NCBI GenBank assembly: GCA_946408105.1
Contig: CAMJQS010000008.1
Span: 1 to 33,598 of the forward strand
Source: an uncultured Selenomonadales bacterium
GTDB taxonomy: Bacteria > Bacillota > Negativicutes > Selenomonadales > Selenomonadaceae
Direction of reading: 5' to 3'
DNA: 33,598 nucleotides
Shown here: positions 1 through 10,019 of the stretch, piece by piece
How the letters are laid out: every line of letters begins with the position of its first letter
How positions within the stretch are numbered: position 1 is the first letter of the stretch
Made by a program: the position numbers and the translations under genes
The notes under the pieces: generated by a model
Seen by the model: only the letters and a program-made list of their open reading frames with translations
What the model was told of the DNA's origin: nothing
Databases searched by the model: none

Positions 1-2
1 AG

Positions 3-3000
3 GCGACAAGTGCTGTCACTTTGACGGAGACGGGATTTTCTTTAAAGCCGAACGATAACGACGGCGGCTTAAAACTTACCTTAACCGACAGTAAAGGCGC
101 GACCCTTTTTGACGGCGAACTGAACGTAACCAACGGCACAATTTCTTTCGACACGACCACGCAGAAATTTTCTTTCACCGAAGGCACCAACGTTTCCATT
201 TCTCTTGAAGACGGCGCGCGGGAATATAATTTTAAAGTTGTCAACGCAGACGCAAGCTTCAAAGTTGAGGCGGACGGCGCGGGCAATTTCAAAATCACGC
301 CCGACACGGGCGACGGCTCCCTTGACATTACGATTAAACAGGGCGACCAAACAATTTTTTACAACAATATTTCCGTCACGGGCGGCTCCATTACAATCGG
401 CAACATGGGGCAGACAATCGGCTTGACCGAGGGCGCGACGGCTTCTATAACTTTAGGCAATTACACTCTCGACGTGACGGCGACCGCCGACGCGAGCTTC
501 GGGCTTGGCGTTTTAAGCGACGGCACCATTGCAATCACGCCGCATGAAAACGACGGCGCACTCGACCTCACCATTAAGCGCGGCACCGAAGAAATTTTCA
601 GCAACACAATCAGCGTTAGCGGCGGCACCATAACTTTCAATCCGTCAACGCAGCTGATGACTTTGACGGACGGCACGGCGGTTTCATTGGTGTTCGGCGA
701 TTATGAACTCACTGCCACCGCCGACGGCGACGCCTCAAGCCAAATTTCTTTCACGAGCGACGGAATCACAATCGCGCCGCAGACAGACGACGGCAAATTG
801 AAACTCACACTTACCGGCACTTCAAGCGGCTCTTTGTCTGCCGACATCGAAGTTTTAAGCGGCTCATTCATTTTGGGCGAAGGCGGCGCGTTGACCGTTG
901 CAAAAGGTACCGAACTGCAAATTAAATTCTCCGACGACTACATCATCAATTTCAAGGCGACGAACGAGGCGGGCGGCTCCCTTACCCTCGGCGCGGACGG
1001 AATTACTTTCGCGCCCAACGATGAAGACGGCGGCTTGGAACTTACCGTCAAACGCGGCAATGATTCGCGCACGGCTTCCCTCGACGTAACAGGCTCCGTC
1101 ACTTACAAACTTGACGGCACAATCTCTCTGGCGAAGGGTACCGTTGTTAAAAATGTTTTCGACGACGGAAATATCTTGACGATAGAGGCGAAGACCGACG
1201 CAAGCGGCACAATCACTTTTAATCCGCAAACAGGCTTGACTGTCACGCCCTCGAAGCCAAAAGCACTCAACGTTTCCTTGACGACGGACGATATAGAAGT
1301 TGTCAAAATCACGTCAATCAAAGGCTCAATCACTTACCAAAACGGAATTGTCACGGCTACAGACGGCACGAAGGCTCGTATCACATATTATTTCGGTTGG
1401 AAATCTGATTTGTACACCAAAGGCGGCACTGCCTCCTTGCAATTCACGACGGACAAAACTGTCTACACCGCAAACGAAGGCGCAAACTTTGTTATCGATT
1501 ATCTCGACGGCACGACGGCGGAAATTCAAAACGGCACCTACAGCGACATTTACGCTACCGAAACTACAGAGGCGATAGAACTTGTGTCCGTAGGCTCGAC
1601 TTACAGGAGCAATGACGATGAACAAGTCATCACGCTGGAGAAGGCGGGCGACTATACACTTAACGGCATTGACATCACCACGAGCGAAGACAGTACTCAA
1701 GTTCTGATGCCCGATTATGATACCGTTCAATTTGCGGCGGACGCGGGCATTACAGTTTCAGCGACGGAGGATAAAGGCTTCCGATTTGGAATTGGCGACG
1801 GCGGCACGATTACCATAACCACGACTGAAAGCGGCGATTTCGGAGTCAGCAGCGGCTCCATTACTTTCGGCGACGGACAAGCTGTCATTGCTAAAGGTAC
1901 GACAATTTCATTGACGACGGGCGAGCGGGTTGTTACCTTCACGGTCAATAAAGACATATATGTATCGTCAAAAATCGAAGATGCTATTTATTATTTAACG
2001 CTCGATGAGGCGACCGCTGATGTTACCATTGCTCAAGACGGGCAAACGGTTTTAAGTGGCGAAATGGTAATCGACGGCGTGTTCAGCTACAACCCAAACG
2101 GCGGCACTTTCGGCTTGACGGGCGCGAACTCTTCACACGGCGACGGCAACAATACCTCGTTCCAATTCACGGCGGAAGGACCAACCGGCACTTACACTTT
2201 CAAGGCGGAAACAAACGACACGACCGTTGTATTTATCCCGACATTCAGCGACGGCAAATTTGAGCTCAACTTCCCGAACGAAAACAAAAACTCGATGAAG
2301 TTCACCGTCAGCAAAGACGAGCAAACGGTCTTTGAAAACAACGTCGTCATCAACGGCACGGTCGGCTTCGACACCGCCAATCAAGAACTTTCCTTGACTA
2401 AAGACACTGTCTTGACACTTACGCAGGGCGATAACGCGATAGAAATTACTGCACTGGGCGACGCGGGCGGCAAGTTGAATATAGTTGACGGCGGCTTGAG
2501 ATTTGCTCCGAACACAGGCGACGGCGAGCTCGAATTGAATTTCGTTTCTGCTAACCGCAAAGCAAACGTAAACGTCGAAGGCGCGATTGTCTTGGGCGAA
2601 AACGGAAAAATTTCACTCGAAGAGGACACCGTTGTCAATTTCACTTGGCCGGATGACGGCACCAACCTCAAATTGACTTCCGCAGGTTCGACGGGTTCAA
2701 TCGGCTTGGACGAAAAGGGAATCAAAATCACTTCCGAAGACGAAAACCTTACCATTGACTTGACGACCGCAACGGGCTACTCAACGACGGTTTCAAGTAT
2801 TCAAGGCACCATTTACTACAACGCGGGCTCCGTTATAATTGAGGAAGGCACCTCCCTCACGGGCACGGGCTCAATCAACGGACAAGCTGTTGATGTGACG
2901 TTGGAAGCGCAGGGCGGCGACGGTTCTCTTACTTTCGGCGCGACAGGCATGACTTACGCCGCAGGCACGGGCGCGCTTAAAGTCACCTTAACATCCTCAA

Positions 3001-6000
3001 GCGGCGAGGAAAGCACTTTCACGGTCAACAGCGGCTCCGTATTTATCGGCAGCAGCACTTTCAAAATCGCAGAAGGCACCGACCTTGCAACCGACCTCAA
3101 AGACTTTGTTCCCGCGCTTTACTTCACGACGAGCGAGGCGGGCACTTACACGATTAACGGGCAGACGATTGAAACGACCGCCGAAAATATTTCCATGACG
3201 GCGACCGATGATTATATGACGTTCGTGACGAGCGACGACGTTGTTAAATACAACGGAATGAATTTCGCGGGCGCGGGCAATGTCAGCCTTTCAAGCGGCG
3301 GCGTTGTTTTGGGCGCGGGCGTCGTGGCCGACGGTTTCGGCAAAGATAAAATGTTCATCTTGGCGGAGGCGGGCAACGTCACGGCCGACGCGAGAATTTT
3401 TGAATTGACTGAAGACGTTTCGACGGGTATCAGCGTCACGGGCGCGGAAGACGGATTTATTTTCAGCCGCATTAATACCGAAGAAAGCGAAGCACGATTC
3501 GACGACCCCGACCCCGCAAACGTCGGCAAAATTTTCACGGAAGAATTTTTCCTCACCAACGACGACTCTTATCGAATTCAAACGGACTTGCTCGGCTTGC
3601 AAAAAATTATCGGCGTCTCGGCTCCTTCCACCGTCAATGCCGACGCGACCTTCGGCGAAGATGATACTTATTCCATATTCGATATCGTCACCGAATCCGA
3701 AGGCACTTTCAATATTGCCGATAAATCGTACTCAATCAGCGGCGACGACGAAGTTGAGATTAAGGCGCGTTATGAAGACGGGAAAGCTTCTGTCTTGTCT
3801 TTCAATGATTTAAACGGCACTGTCAGCGGCGATTTCACCGAGTATGAAGTTTCTATCAACGGCTCCGCCTCTGCCGTGCAACCCGTCGACGATACAAATA
3901 TTTCAATCGCAGCGGACGAAAACGGCTTTGAAATTTCGGGTCTCGACGACGGCGCACTTTTGAGCGTTTCCGCTAAAGATTCTTACGTCGTCAACAGCAC
4001 GACGATTAACGCCAACGCGGGCGATTACATTGCCGGTAACGGCGAAAATTCCGCTTACCTTTTGGCAATGAACAACGACACAATCGTAACCGGCACCGAG
4101 TCTGACGATTACATTGGCAATCACGGCACCAACGTCACGATTAACGCGCTCGGCGGCAACGATACCGTAATAAATTACGGCGCAAGCAACGTGACAATAA
4201 ACGGCGACGCGGACAACGATATTATTTTGAATGCCGCTCGTCTCGATGCTCAAACGCGCGAAGTTGTAGAAAGTCCCGATAACGTTGTAATAAACGGCGG
4301 CGCGGGCAAAGATATCATTTCCAACGAAGGCTCCAACGTTACAATCAACGGCGGCGAAGGCGACAATAAAATAAGCCTTTCGGGCGCAAGCGAAGTAATT
4401 CTTCTCAAAGGTCGTACCACAGTCGAAGGATTCAATATGGGCTTTGGCGACGGCTCCGACACGATTTACATTGAGAGCGAAAACGACCCCGCAGGCGTCG
4501 AATTCTTAGACGACGGCTTGACATTCGGCAACGACACCGCCAGCTTGACACTCAGCGACGTGACCACCACCGCAAAAGTAAATCTCTTCCACGAGAACAG
4601 AGACATGTTGAATAAGGGCGTGTTCATCGGGCAAGGTGAATGGTACGAAGTCGAGGAGTCCGATTTGACCGTCGACGCGGGCGAAGAAGTTTATTTCGTG
4701 GGCACCGCCGCCACCCCCAAAGCAGGTGTGGACTTCAGCGGCATAAGCGGCGACGTCAATGTAACTATGGACACCGCCTACATTGACAGCGAAGAATATG
4801 TAGAAGGAACTCCGTTCTGGGTTAATGGCGTGTATTCGCTCAAAGGCGGCGCGGGCTTAACGACAATCACCGGCTCGAATTTGGACGATACGATTATCAG
4901 CGGCAGTGGCGAAACCACAATCAACGCACGCGGCGGCGACGATTTAATTTCTTTGAGCGGAAGCGCGGCTCTCGTCAACTACGCGGAAGGCGACGGCAAC
5001 GACACAATCGTTGGTTTCGATTCAAGCTCCACACTTTCAGTCGGCGACAACATATACGCCACGCAAGTGAGCGGCAACGATTTAATTATCACTGTCGGCG
5101 AAAGCAAAATTACTCTTATTGACGCGGCGAACGAGACGAACCCCAACATTGAATCGACAAATGGCCTTGTGCAGGTGGTTGAAGCAATAGAGAAACGCAC
5201 GGCATTGGGTTATCCCGTAATAGCGGGACTTGTCTTCAATCCGACTGAAATTACCGGTCCCGAACCGACCAATTACGCCGCGAAAGAAGATTGGACTATC
5301 ACAAGCGCGGACAATCTGGAACTCTACGGCGTTCACTACACCCCCGAAAATTCCAACGACAAATGGGTCGTGTTGGTTCACGGCTACGGTTGCAATTACG
5401 AGTCTATGAATCCTTTCGCGACTTTTTATCTTGCCAACGACTACAACGTTTTGATGATTGACCAACGCGCCGCAGGAAAGTCTGATGGCACGTGGCTGAC
5501 GATGGGCGTGGCCGAAAGTCAAGACGTTGCCCTTTGGACGCAGGAAATTGCCAATCGTTATCCCGATTCTAAGATAACTTTGCACGGCGTGAGCATGGGT
5601 GCGGCAACGGCAATAATGGCCGCCGCCCGCGAAGACGTTGTAAACGTCACGTCGATTGTTGAGGATTGCGGCTACAGCGATGTCATGCAAACTTTTGAAA
5701 CGATTGTAGCCGACCACCCCGAGCTTGCAGTACTCGGTATATCGTCAGAAATTATACCGCTTATAGATCCTGTCGCCGCAGGTTTGACGGGCTATTACTT
5801 GCACGACGCCGCCCCGATTGATTCAATCTCTTCCGTAAAACAGCCGACGCTGTTTATTTCGGGCGACGACGACGGTGTTGCCCCCGTCAGTATGCTCCAC
5901 GAACTTTACGACGAGTCGGGCGCAGAAGACAAAGAAAAATTCATCGTCAAAGGCGCAGGCCACGCACGCTCCGGCTTGATTGACCCCTTAGGTTACAGCA

Positions 6001-9000
6001 ACGCCGTGTTCAGATTCGTTGCCGAAGCGAACGGCGAAGGTTGGGAAACAACCAATCGCGCCGAAAATATTTCTTTGCGCGGAACAAAATACAACGACAC
6101 GCTGGCCAACGTCGGCGAAGGCGTCACGATTGCCGGCGGCGACGGCGACGATTACATTTCCAACACCGCCGACAACGTTGCAATCGCGGGCGGCGAAGGC
6201 TCCGACACGATTTATAATCACGCCGACAACATCACAATCGACGGCGGCCTCGGCGACGATTCGATAAGCAACAACAGTGACAATGTTGTTTTCGTTTGGA
6301 GCGGCGGCAACGACACAATCGACGGCTTCAAAGAAGATTCCGTCTTGCAAATCGACGGCGACTACTCCACGCAAAAGAGCGGTGATGATGTGGTTGTCAC
6401 GGTCGGCGACAAGAAAATTACTTTGACGGACGCGGCGACTTTGGAAGCAGTGAAGGTAATCGGCAGCGAAGGAACCGTCATTACCAATGCCACGGACGAC
6501 ACGCTGATAACAGGCACGGGCGGCGACGATTCAATCGTCAACGACGGCGACAACGTGACGATTAAAGCTTACGGCGGCGACGACACGATTGACAACACGG
6601 GTGCTCTTGCGGTTATCGAAGGCTCGGACGGCGCGGACTCCATTTCAAATTACAGCCCGACGAATTCGCTCACAGCCAACGGCGTTTCAATCAACGCGGG
6701 CGCGGGCAACGACACAATCCGCAACCACCACGCCTATTACGTTGCGCTTGACGGCGGCAGCGGCGACGACCATATAACCGTTGTCATCGGCAACCAAACC
6801 AAAATCGACGGCGGCTCCGGCAACGATACCATTCTCGGCGAATCCTTGGACGGCGGCGAATCTACTTGGGCGATGGGCGGCTACGCAACGATTAACGGCG
6901 GCGACGGCGACGACTACATTGACCCCGGCTTCAGCGATTCGGCGTCGATTCTCGGCGGCAACGGCTTCGACACGATTATTAACGAGGGCGACGACTCGAC
7001 GATTAACGGCGGCGCGGGCGATGATGTCATCAGCTTGCACGGCGCGTCCCTCAACAACAACGTGATTAAATACGATGTCGGCTCCGGCAACGATTCAATC
7101 TTCGGCTTCAATGAAACTTCGCAGTTGTCAATCACGGCGGGCACGGAATACGAAACGCAAATCAGCGGCGATGATGTTCTCGTCACGCTCGGCGAAGACA
7201 TCATAACGATAGCGGGCGGCCAAAACGTCTTGACGATAGTAGGCGGCGCAAACCTTTCCGCGATTAACATCGTCAACTACGAAGTCCCCGCCCTCAACGT
7301 GAACAACACGACCAACGACACGCTCATAACGGGCACCGAACTTGCCGACACGATTCAAAACAGCGGCTCCAACGTCACAATCAGCGGCAAGGCGAGCGAC
7401 GATTTAATCGTTTCAAGCGGCGCGAACGGTTCCTTGAACGGCGACGCGGGCAACGATTACATTTCAAACAGCGGCGCAAATGCCACGGTCGAAGGCTACT
7501 ACGGCGACGACTATTTGATTAACAGCGGCGACAGCGTTTCTGTCAGCGGCAACTACGGCAACGACGGAATCGTAAACAGCGGCGATAATGTCACGCTCAG
7601 CCCCGGCTCCGGCAACGATTTCATTTCAAACACAGGCGACAACGTGGTTGTAAACTTCACGGGCGGCTCGGACAGTGTTTGGGGCTTCAACGAGACAAGC
7701 ACGCTCAACATTGCGTCGGGCGCCTCGTCTGTCAGGAGCGACGGAAATATTGTTGTCTCCCTCGGCGAAGATAAAATTACTTTGCTCGACGCGGCCAGCG
7801 TGGTTGCTCCGAACTTCAACAACGGCGAAACGATTATCCTCACGGAAAAAGGCACGTACTCTGTCGACGGAAAAGTTTTCGAGCTTACAAAAAATGTTCC
7901 GACAGGCGTCACGCTCACGGGCGAAAAGAACGGCTTCACCAGCGGCGTGACGGATGCCGACGGGATAATTGGCGTCGAAGAATTTATCGTGACGGGTGAC
8001 GACTCTTATAACGTGTCGATAAGCGGGCGCGGCATTGAAACAATCAGCGGAATAAACGCGGGCGCGAACGTTTCGACGAGCGGAATTAAAGACGGCGAGT
8101 CGGTTAATAACAAAATTTATGTCGTGACGGAAGACGCCGGCTCTTACACGTTCAACGATATTCAAATCACTGCGGCGAACTCCGGCACCGAAATTTTTAT
8201 TGCCGACGGCGGAATATCTTTCGCGGCGGACGGCATTACTTACGAAGGAAAAACTTTCGCGGGCGCGGGCAACGTGTCTGTCAACTCCGCGGCAATTTCT
8301 TTGGGCGCGAACGTTTCGGCGACGGGCTTCGGCAACGACGAATTTATTTTGGCGCAAAGAGGCACGACCTCTGTCGACGGGCGCACTTTTGTATTAACCG
8401 AAAAAATTCCCGACGGCATGACGATTGCGGGCGCGGACGGCGAATACACCTTCAGCCACAAAATCACGCAGAAGGAAGTCACTCAAAACAATTTGCCGAG
8501 CAGTTATGCCGGAAAAATTGATTCGGAAAATGTTGTCGTGGAAGGCGACGAGACCTACAGCTTGCGAGCGGATACATTCGGCTTGAGAAGAGTACGCGGA
8601 ATATCTGACGGCGCGACAATACTTGGCGGCGACATGAGCGTTGACGGCAACTCTAACGACAAGTACGCGCAAGGCGGACAATATTTCTACGTTGACACGG
8701 ACACCGAGGGCGTCTTCACAATCGGCGAGAAAACTTATTCAATCAGCGGCGATTCAAACGTCGAGATTGTTGCCGAATTCCTTCGCGAAAAATCTTACGC
8801 GAGCGGCTTTAACAATTTGGAAGGCACTGTCAGCGGCGACTTTGCGGGCGATGAAATTTACGTCAACGGCAACAAGAATCCGATTTTGATTAACGGCGAC
8901 GATTCAATTAAAGTTGTCGGCTCTTCGGACGGCACCAAGCTTTTGGACGTTTCGGACGGCGCGTCGATAATTTATGTGGGCGGTGTAAAAGAAGTTCACA

Positions 9001-9983
9001 CGGACACGGAAGGCGAATTTTGGATTGGAGGAGCCGAACCTGTTCCCTTTGGCGTCACCGTAACGGGCGATGATAATGTTACGTTCGGATTCGACTACAA
9101 AGGCGAACTTATGAGTGTTGATAATCTTGAAGGCGACATTGAGTTCAGCAAGGGCACCGGCGGCGCATTGTCAATCAACGGCATTGGCATTAAAACCAAA
9201 GGCACCAAATTTTCCACAATCGGAGCGTATGACAATTCGCTTTACATTCACGACGTTAAAGGCGGAACGATTACGGCTTACGAACCCGATAAAGTTTGGT
9301 TGCAAATGCTGGGCGAGACAATGACGCTTAACGGCAACAGATTGACTTTGACGGACGACGCGGACGGCGTTTGGCTGCGCGACAAAGAAATCGTCGGCTT
9401 GGACGACGGCGCAAGCTTGAAAGTTTCGACGGGCGGCAATTATCTTGCCAATGAAACTTCCCTCAAGGCGAAGTCGGGCGACGTGATTATCGGCCTGGAA
9501 AACGACGCTTACATCTACGACGCGAAAAATCCGCTCTTCACGCACAATACTTCCAACGCGGAGATTATCAATCACTTCAAGCCGAAAAATTCTACGGTCG
9601 TCAGCGGCGCGGCGGATATTGCATTGAGCGGCGGCGATTTGGCTATCGTCGAAAATACTTCGGAAGCAGTCAACATCACGGCGGGCGACGATACGATTGT
9701 CAGCCAAGGCGAAAATGTTCACGTCAGCTTGACGCCCGAAAAAAATACGTGGCTCTTCCCAATCGAAGGTCGAATGACTTTGGAAGGCCACGACGAGGCG
9801 ACGGGCACGGGCTTCGGCACGACATACGCAAATATTTTGTCGGCGGTCGAAGACGGCAGAATTGATTTCAACAACGGAACTCTTACGCTCGGCTCGGCTC
9901 AAGTCGACATGGGCACCAACAGCGCGCTGATGAATTTCTTCAACCGCTACAGCGCACTGCAAAAGGTCGGCTACGCTTCGTAA
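3..9983 (+). CDS. Giant RTX-like repeat protein with internal alpha/beta-hydrolase domain (5' partial)
   Basis: The frame is open from base 3, so the true start lies outside the window; a TTG at 21 is only the first possible internal start. Residues are counted from base 21. About 1-480 are beta-rich modules of roughly 80 residues, each with a 'P..(D/N)DG.L.LT' core; similar modules recur near 737, 827 and 905. Asp/Gly/Asn-rich stretches of the GG.G.D.I type (haemolysin-type calcium-binding family) occupy about 1350-1480, 2020-2110 and 2155-2560. An alpha/beta-hydrolase domain lies at about 1758-2010, with GVSMG around Ser1858, Asp1949-1951 and His1981. A block near 1040-1290 is repeated near 2700-2950. 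The protein is probably secreted or cell-surface, but neither its N-terminus nor a transporter is in view. Translation ends at TAA 9981-9983, although the same frame continues as obvious homologous sequence to 11459. Confidence 0.85.
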   Translation, partial: ATSAVTLTETGFSLKPNDNDGGLKLTLTDSKGATLFDGELNVTNGTISFDTTTQKFSFTEGTNVSISLEDGAREYNFKVVNADASFKVEADGAGNFKITPDTGDGSLDITIKQGDQTIFYNNISVTGGSITIGNMGQTIGLTEGATASITLGNYTLDVTATADASFGLGVLSDGTIAITPHENDGALDLTIKRGTEEIFSNTISVSGGTITFNPSTQLMTLTDGTAVSLVFGDYELTATADGDASSQISFTSDGITIAPQTDDGKLKLTLTGTSSGSLSADIEVLSGSFILGEGGALTVAKGTELQIKFSDDYIINFKATNEAGGSLTLGADGITFAPNDEDGGLELTVKRGNDSRTASLDVTGSVTYKLDGTISLAKGTVVKNVFDDGNILTIEAKTDASGTITFNPQTGLTVTPSKPKALNVSLTTDDIEVVKITSIKGSITYQNGIVTATDGTKARITYYFGWKSDLYTKGGTASLQFTTDKTVYTANEGANFVIDYLDGTTAEIQNGTYSDIYATETTEAIELVSVGSTYRSNDDEQVITLEKAGDYTLNGIDITTSEDSTQVLMPDYDTVQFAADAGITVSATEDKGFRFGIGDGGTITITTTESGDFGVSSGSITFGDGQAVIAKGTTISLTTGERVVTFTVNKDIYVSSKIEDAIYYLTLDEATADVTIAQDGQTVLSGEMVIDGVFSYNPNGGTFGLTGANSSHGDGNNTSFQFTAEGPTGTYTFKAETNDTTVVFIPTFSDGKFELNFPNENKNSMKFTVSKDEQTVFENNVVINGTVGFDTANQELSLTKDTVLTLTQGDNAIEITALGDAGGKLNIVDGGLRFAPNTGDGELELNFVSANRKANVNVEGAIVLGENGKISLEEDTVVNFTWPDDGTNLKLTSAGSTGSIGLDEKGIKITSEDENLTIDLTTATGYSTTVSSIQGTIYYNAGSVIIEEGTSLTGTGSINGQAVDVTLEAQGGDGSLTFGATGMTYAAGTGALKVTLTSSSGEESTFTVNSGSVFIGSSTFKIAEGTDLATDLKDFVPALYFTTSEAGTYTINGQTIETTAENISMTATDDYMTFVTSDDVVKYNGMNFAGAGNVSLSSGGVVLGAGVVADGFGKDKMFILAEAGNVTADARIFELTEDVSTGISVTGAEDGFIFSRINTEESEARFDDPDPANVGKIFTEEFFLTNDDSYRIQTDLLGLQKIIGVSAPSTVNADATFGEDDTYSIFDIVTESEGTFNIADKSYSISGDDEVEIKARYEDGKASVLSFNDLNGTVSGDFTEYEVSINGSASAVQPVDDTNISIAADENGFEISGLDDGALLSVSAKDSYVVNSTTINANAGDYIAGNGENSAYLLAMNNDTIVTGTESDDYIGNHGTNVTINALGGNDTVINYGASNVTINGDADNDIILNAARLDAQTREVVESPDNVVINGGAGKDIISNEGSNVTINGGEGDNKISLSGASEVILLKGRTTVEGFNMGFGDGSDTIYIESENDPAGVEFLDDGLTFGNDTASLTLSDVTTTAKVNLFHENRDMLNKGVFIGQGEWYEVEESDLTVDAGEEVYFVGTAATPKAGVDFSGISGDVNVTMDTAYIDSEEYVEGTPFWVNGVYSLKGGAGLTTITGSNLDDTIISGSGETTINARGGDDLISLSGSAALVNYAEGDGNDTIVGFDSSSTLSVGDNIYATQVSGNDLIITVGESKITLIDAANETNPNIESTNGLVQVVEAIEKRTALGYPVIAGLVFNPTEITGPEPTNYAAKEDWTITSADNLELYGVHYTPENSNDKWVVLVHGYGCNYESMNPFATFYLANDYNVLMIDQRAAGKSDGTWLTMGVAESQDVALWTQEIANRYPDSKITLHGVSMGAATAIMAAAREDVVNVTSIVEDCGYSDVMQTFETIVADHPELAVLGISSEIIPLIDPVAAGLTGYYLHDAAPIDSISSVKQPTLFISGDDDGVAPVSMLHELYDESGAEDKEKFIVKGAGHARSGLIDPLGYSNAVFRFVAEANGEGWETTNRAENISLRGTKYNDTLANVGEGVTIAGGDGDDYISNTADNVAIAGGEGSDTIYNHADNITIDGGLGDDSISNNSDNVVFVWSGGNDTIDGFKEDSVLQIDGDYSTQKSGDDVVVTVGDKKITLTDAATLEAVKVIGSEGTVITNATDDTLITGTGGDDSIVNDGDNVTIKAYGGDDTIDNTGALAVIEGSDGADSISNYSPTNSLTANGVSINAGAGNDTIRNHHAYYVALDGGSGDDHITVVIGNQTKIDGGSGNDTILGESLDGGESTWAMGGYATINGGDGDDYIDPGFSDSASILGGNGFDTIINEGDDSTINGGAGDDVISLHGASLNNNVIKYDVGSGNDSIFGFNETSQLSITAGTEYETQISGDDVLVTLGEDIITIAGGQNVLTIVGGANLSAINIVNYEVPALNVNNTTNDTLITGTELADTIQNSGSNVTISGKASDDLIVSSGANGSLNGDAGNDYISNSGANATVEGYYGDDYLINSGDSVSVSGNYGNDGIVNSGDNVTLSPGSGNDFISNTGDNVVVNFTGGSDSVWGFNETSTLNIASGASSVRSDGNIVVSLGEDKITLLDAASVVAPNFNNGETIILTEKGTYSVDGKVFELTKNVPTGVTLTGEKNGFTSGVTDADGIIGVEEFIVTGDDSYNVSISGRGIETISGINAGANVSTSGIKDGESVNNKIYVVTEDAGSYTFNDIQITAANSGTEIFIADGGISFAADGITYEGKTFAGAGNVSVNSAAISLGANVSATGFGNDEFILAQRGTTSVDGRTFVLTEKIPDGMTIAGADGEYTFSHKITQKEVTQNNLPSSYAGKIDSENVVVEGDETYSLRADTFGLRRVRGISDGATILGGDMSVDGNSNDKYAQGGQYFYVDTDTEGVFTIGEKTYSISGDSNVEIVAEFLREKSYASGFNNLEGTVSGDFAGDEIYVNGNKNPILINGDDSIKVVGSSDGTKLLDVSDGASIIYVGGVKEVHTDTEGEFWIGGAEPVPFGVTVTGDDNVTFGFDYKGELMSVDNLEGDIEFSKGTGGALSINGIGIKTKGTKFSTIGAYDNSLYIHDVKGGTITAYEPDKVWLQMLGETMTLNGNRLTLTDDADGVWLRDKEIVGLDDGASLKVSTGGNYLANETSLKAKSGDVIIGLENDAYIYDAKNPLFTHNTSNAEIINHFKPKNSTVVSGAADIALSGGDLAIVENTSEAVNITAGDDTIVSQGENVHVSLTPEKNTWLFPIEGRMTLEGHDEATGTGFGTTYANILSAVEDGRIDFNNGTLTLGSAQVDMGTNSALMNFFNRYSALQKVGYAS
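21..1330 (+). repeat. Tandem ~240-bp coding repeats (about 80 residues each)
   Basis: The motif 'I.P...DG.L.LT' recurs near nucleotides 50, 300, 534, 768, 1003 and 1239, a spacing of about 235-246 bases. Units differ in sequence, so this is an old protein-domain repeat and not a recent DNA duplication. Divergent further units occur near 2229 and 2499. Confidence 0.7.
3130..3890 (+). repeat. Long internal repeat, copy A1 (second copy at 8120-8880)
   Basis: The protein segment runs from 'AGTYTING' through 'FAGAGNVS', 'GFGKD..ILAEAG', 'TFGEDDTYSIFD' and 'KSYSISGDDEVEI' to 'LNGTVSGDF'. The same order of motifs is found at 8120-8880, exactly 4992 bases further at the FAGAGNVS anchor (3264 versus 8256). 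The two copies have diverged clearly. Confidence 0.7.
4080..4400 (+). repeat. RTX-like Asp/Gly/Asn-rich repeat stretch
   Basis: Repeated units of the form 'NVTINGG.G.D.I.N.GS' at about 18-20 residues each. They resemble haemolysin-type calcium-binding nonapeptides and are inferred to form a beta-roll. Confidence 0.65.
4477..5040 (+). repeat. Internal repeat, copy B1 (second copy at 10200-10735)
   Basis: Shares with the later copy the ordered motifs 'DP.GV.F..DGL.F', 'FIG..EWYEV/FIA.DDWYNV', '(Y)FVG.A..K.G.DFSG', 'FW.N...S..GG' and 'TKITGS..NDTI'. B1 lies just before the hydrolase domain; B2 lies beyond the in-frame TAA, which supports one original protein. Confidence 0.7.
6080..7700 (+). repeat. 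Main RTX-like repeat array after the hydrolase domain
   Basis: Many units of the type 'NVTI.GG.GDD.I.N', broken by a recurring linker module of the form 'NDTI.GF...S.L.I......SGDDVVVT.GD..ITL.DA' near 6310, 7090 and 7670. An earlier copy of this linker lies near 4995. Calcium binding is inferred from the family pattern. Confidence 0.7.
8120..8880 (+). repeat. Long internal repeat, copy A2 (first copy at 3130-3890)
   Basis: Matches copy A1 in motif order: 'AGSYTFND', 'FAGAGNVS', 'GFGNDEFILAQRG', 'KTYSISGDSNVEI' and 'LEGTVSGDF'. This suggests that the two halves of the protein arose by duplication around the hydrolase-bearing middle. Confidence 0.7.
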
Positions 9984-10019
9984 AATGATTCACTCGACGC
10001 AAGCAGCAAGACGAACGAT

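Noticed and set aside
6080..7700. Short periodic repeats that might be taken for a CRISPR array
   Set aside because: The repeats are degenerate, multiples of three, and encode GG.G.D.I protein units with no unique spacers.
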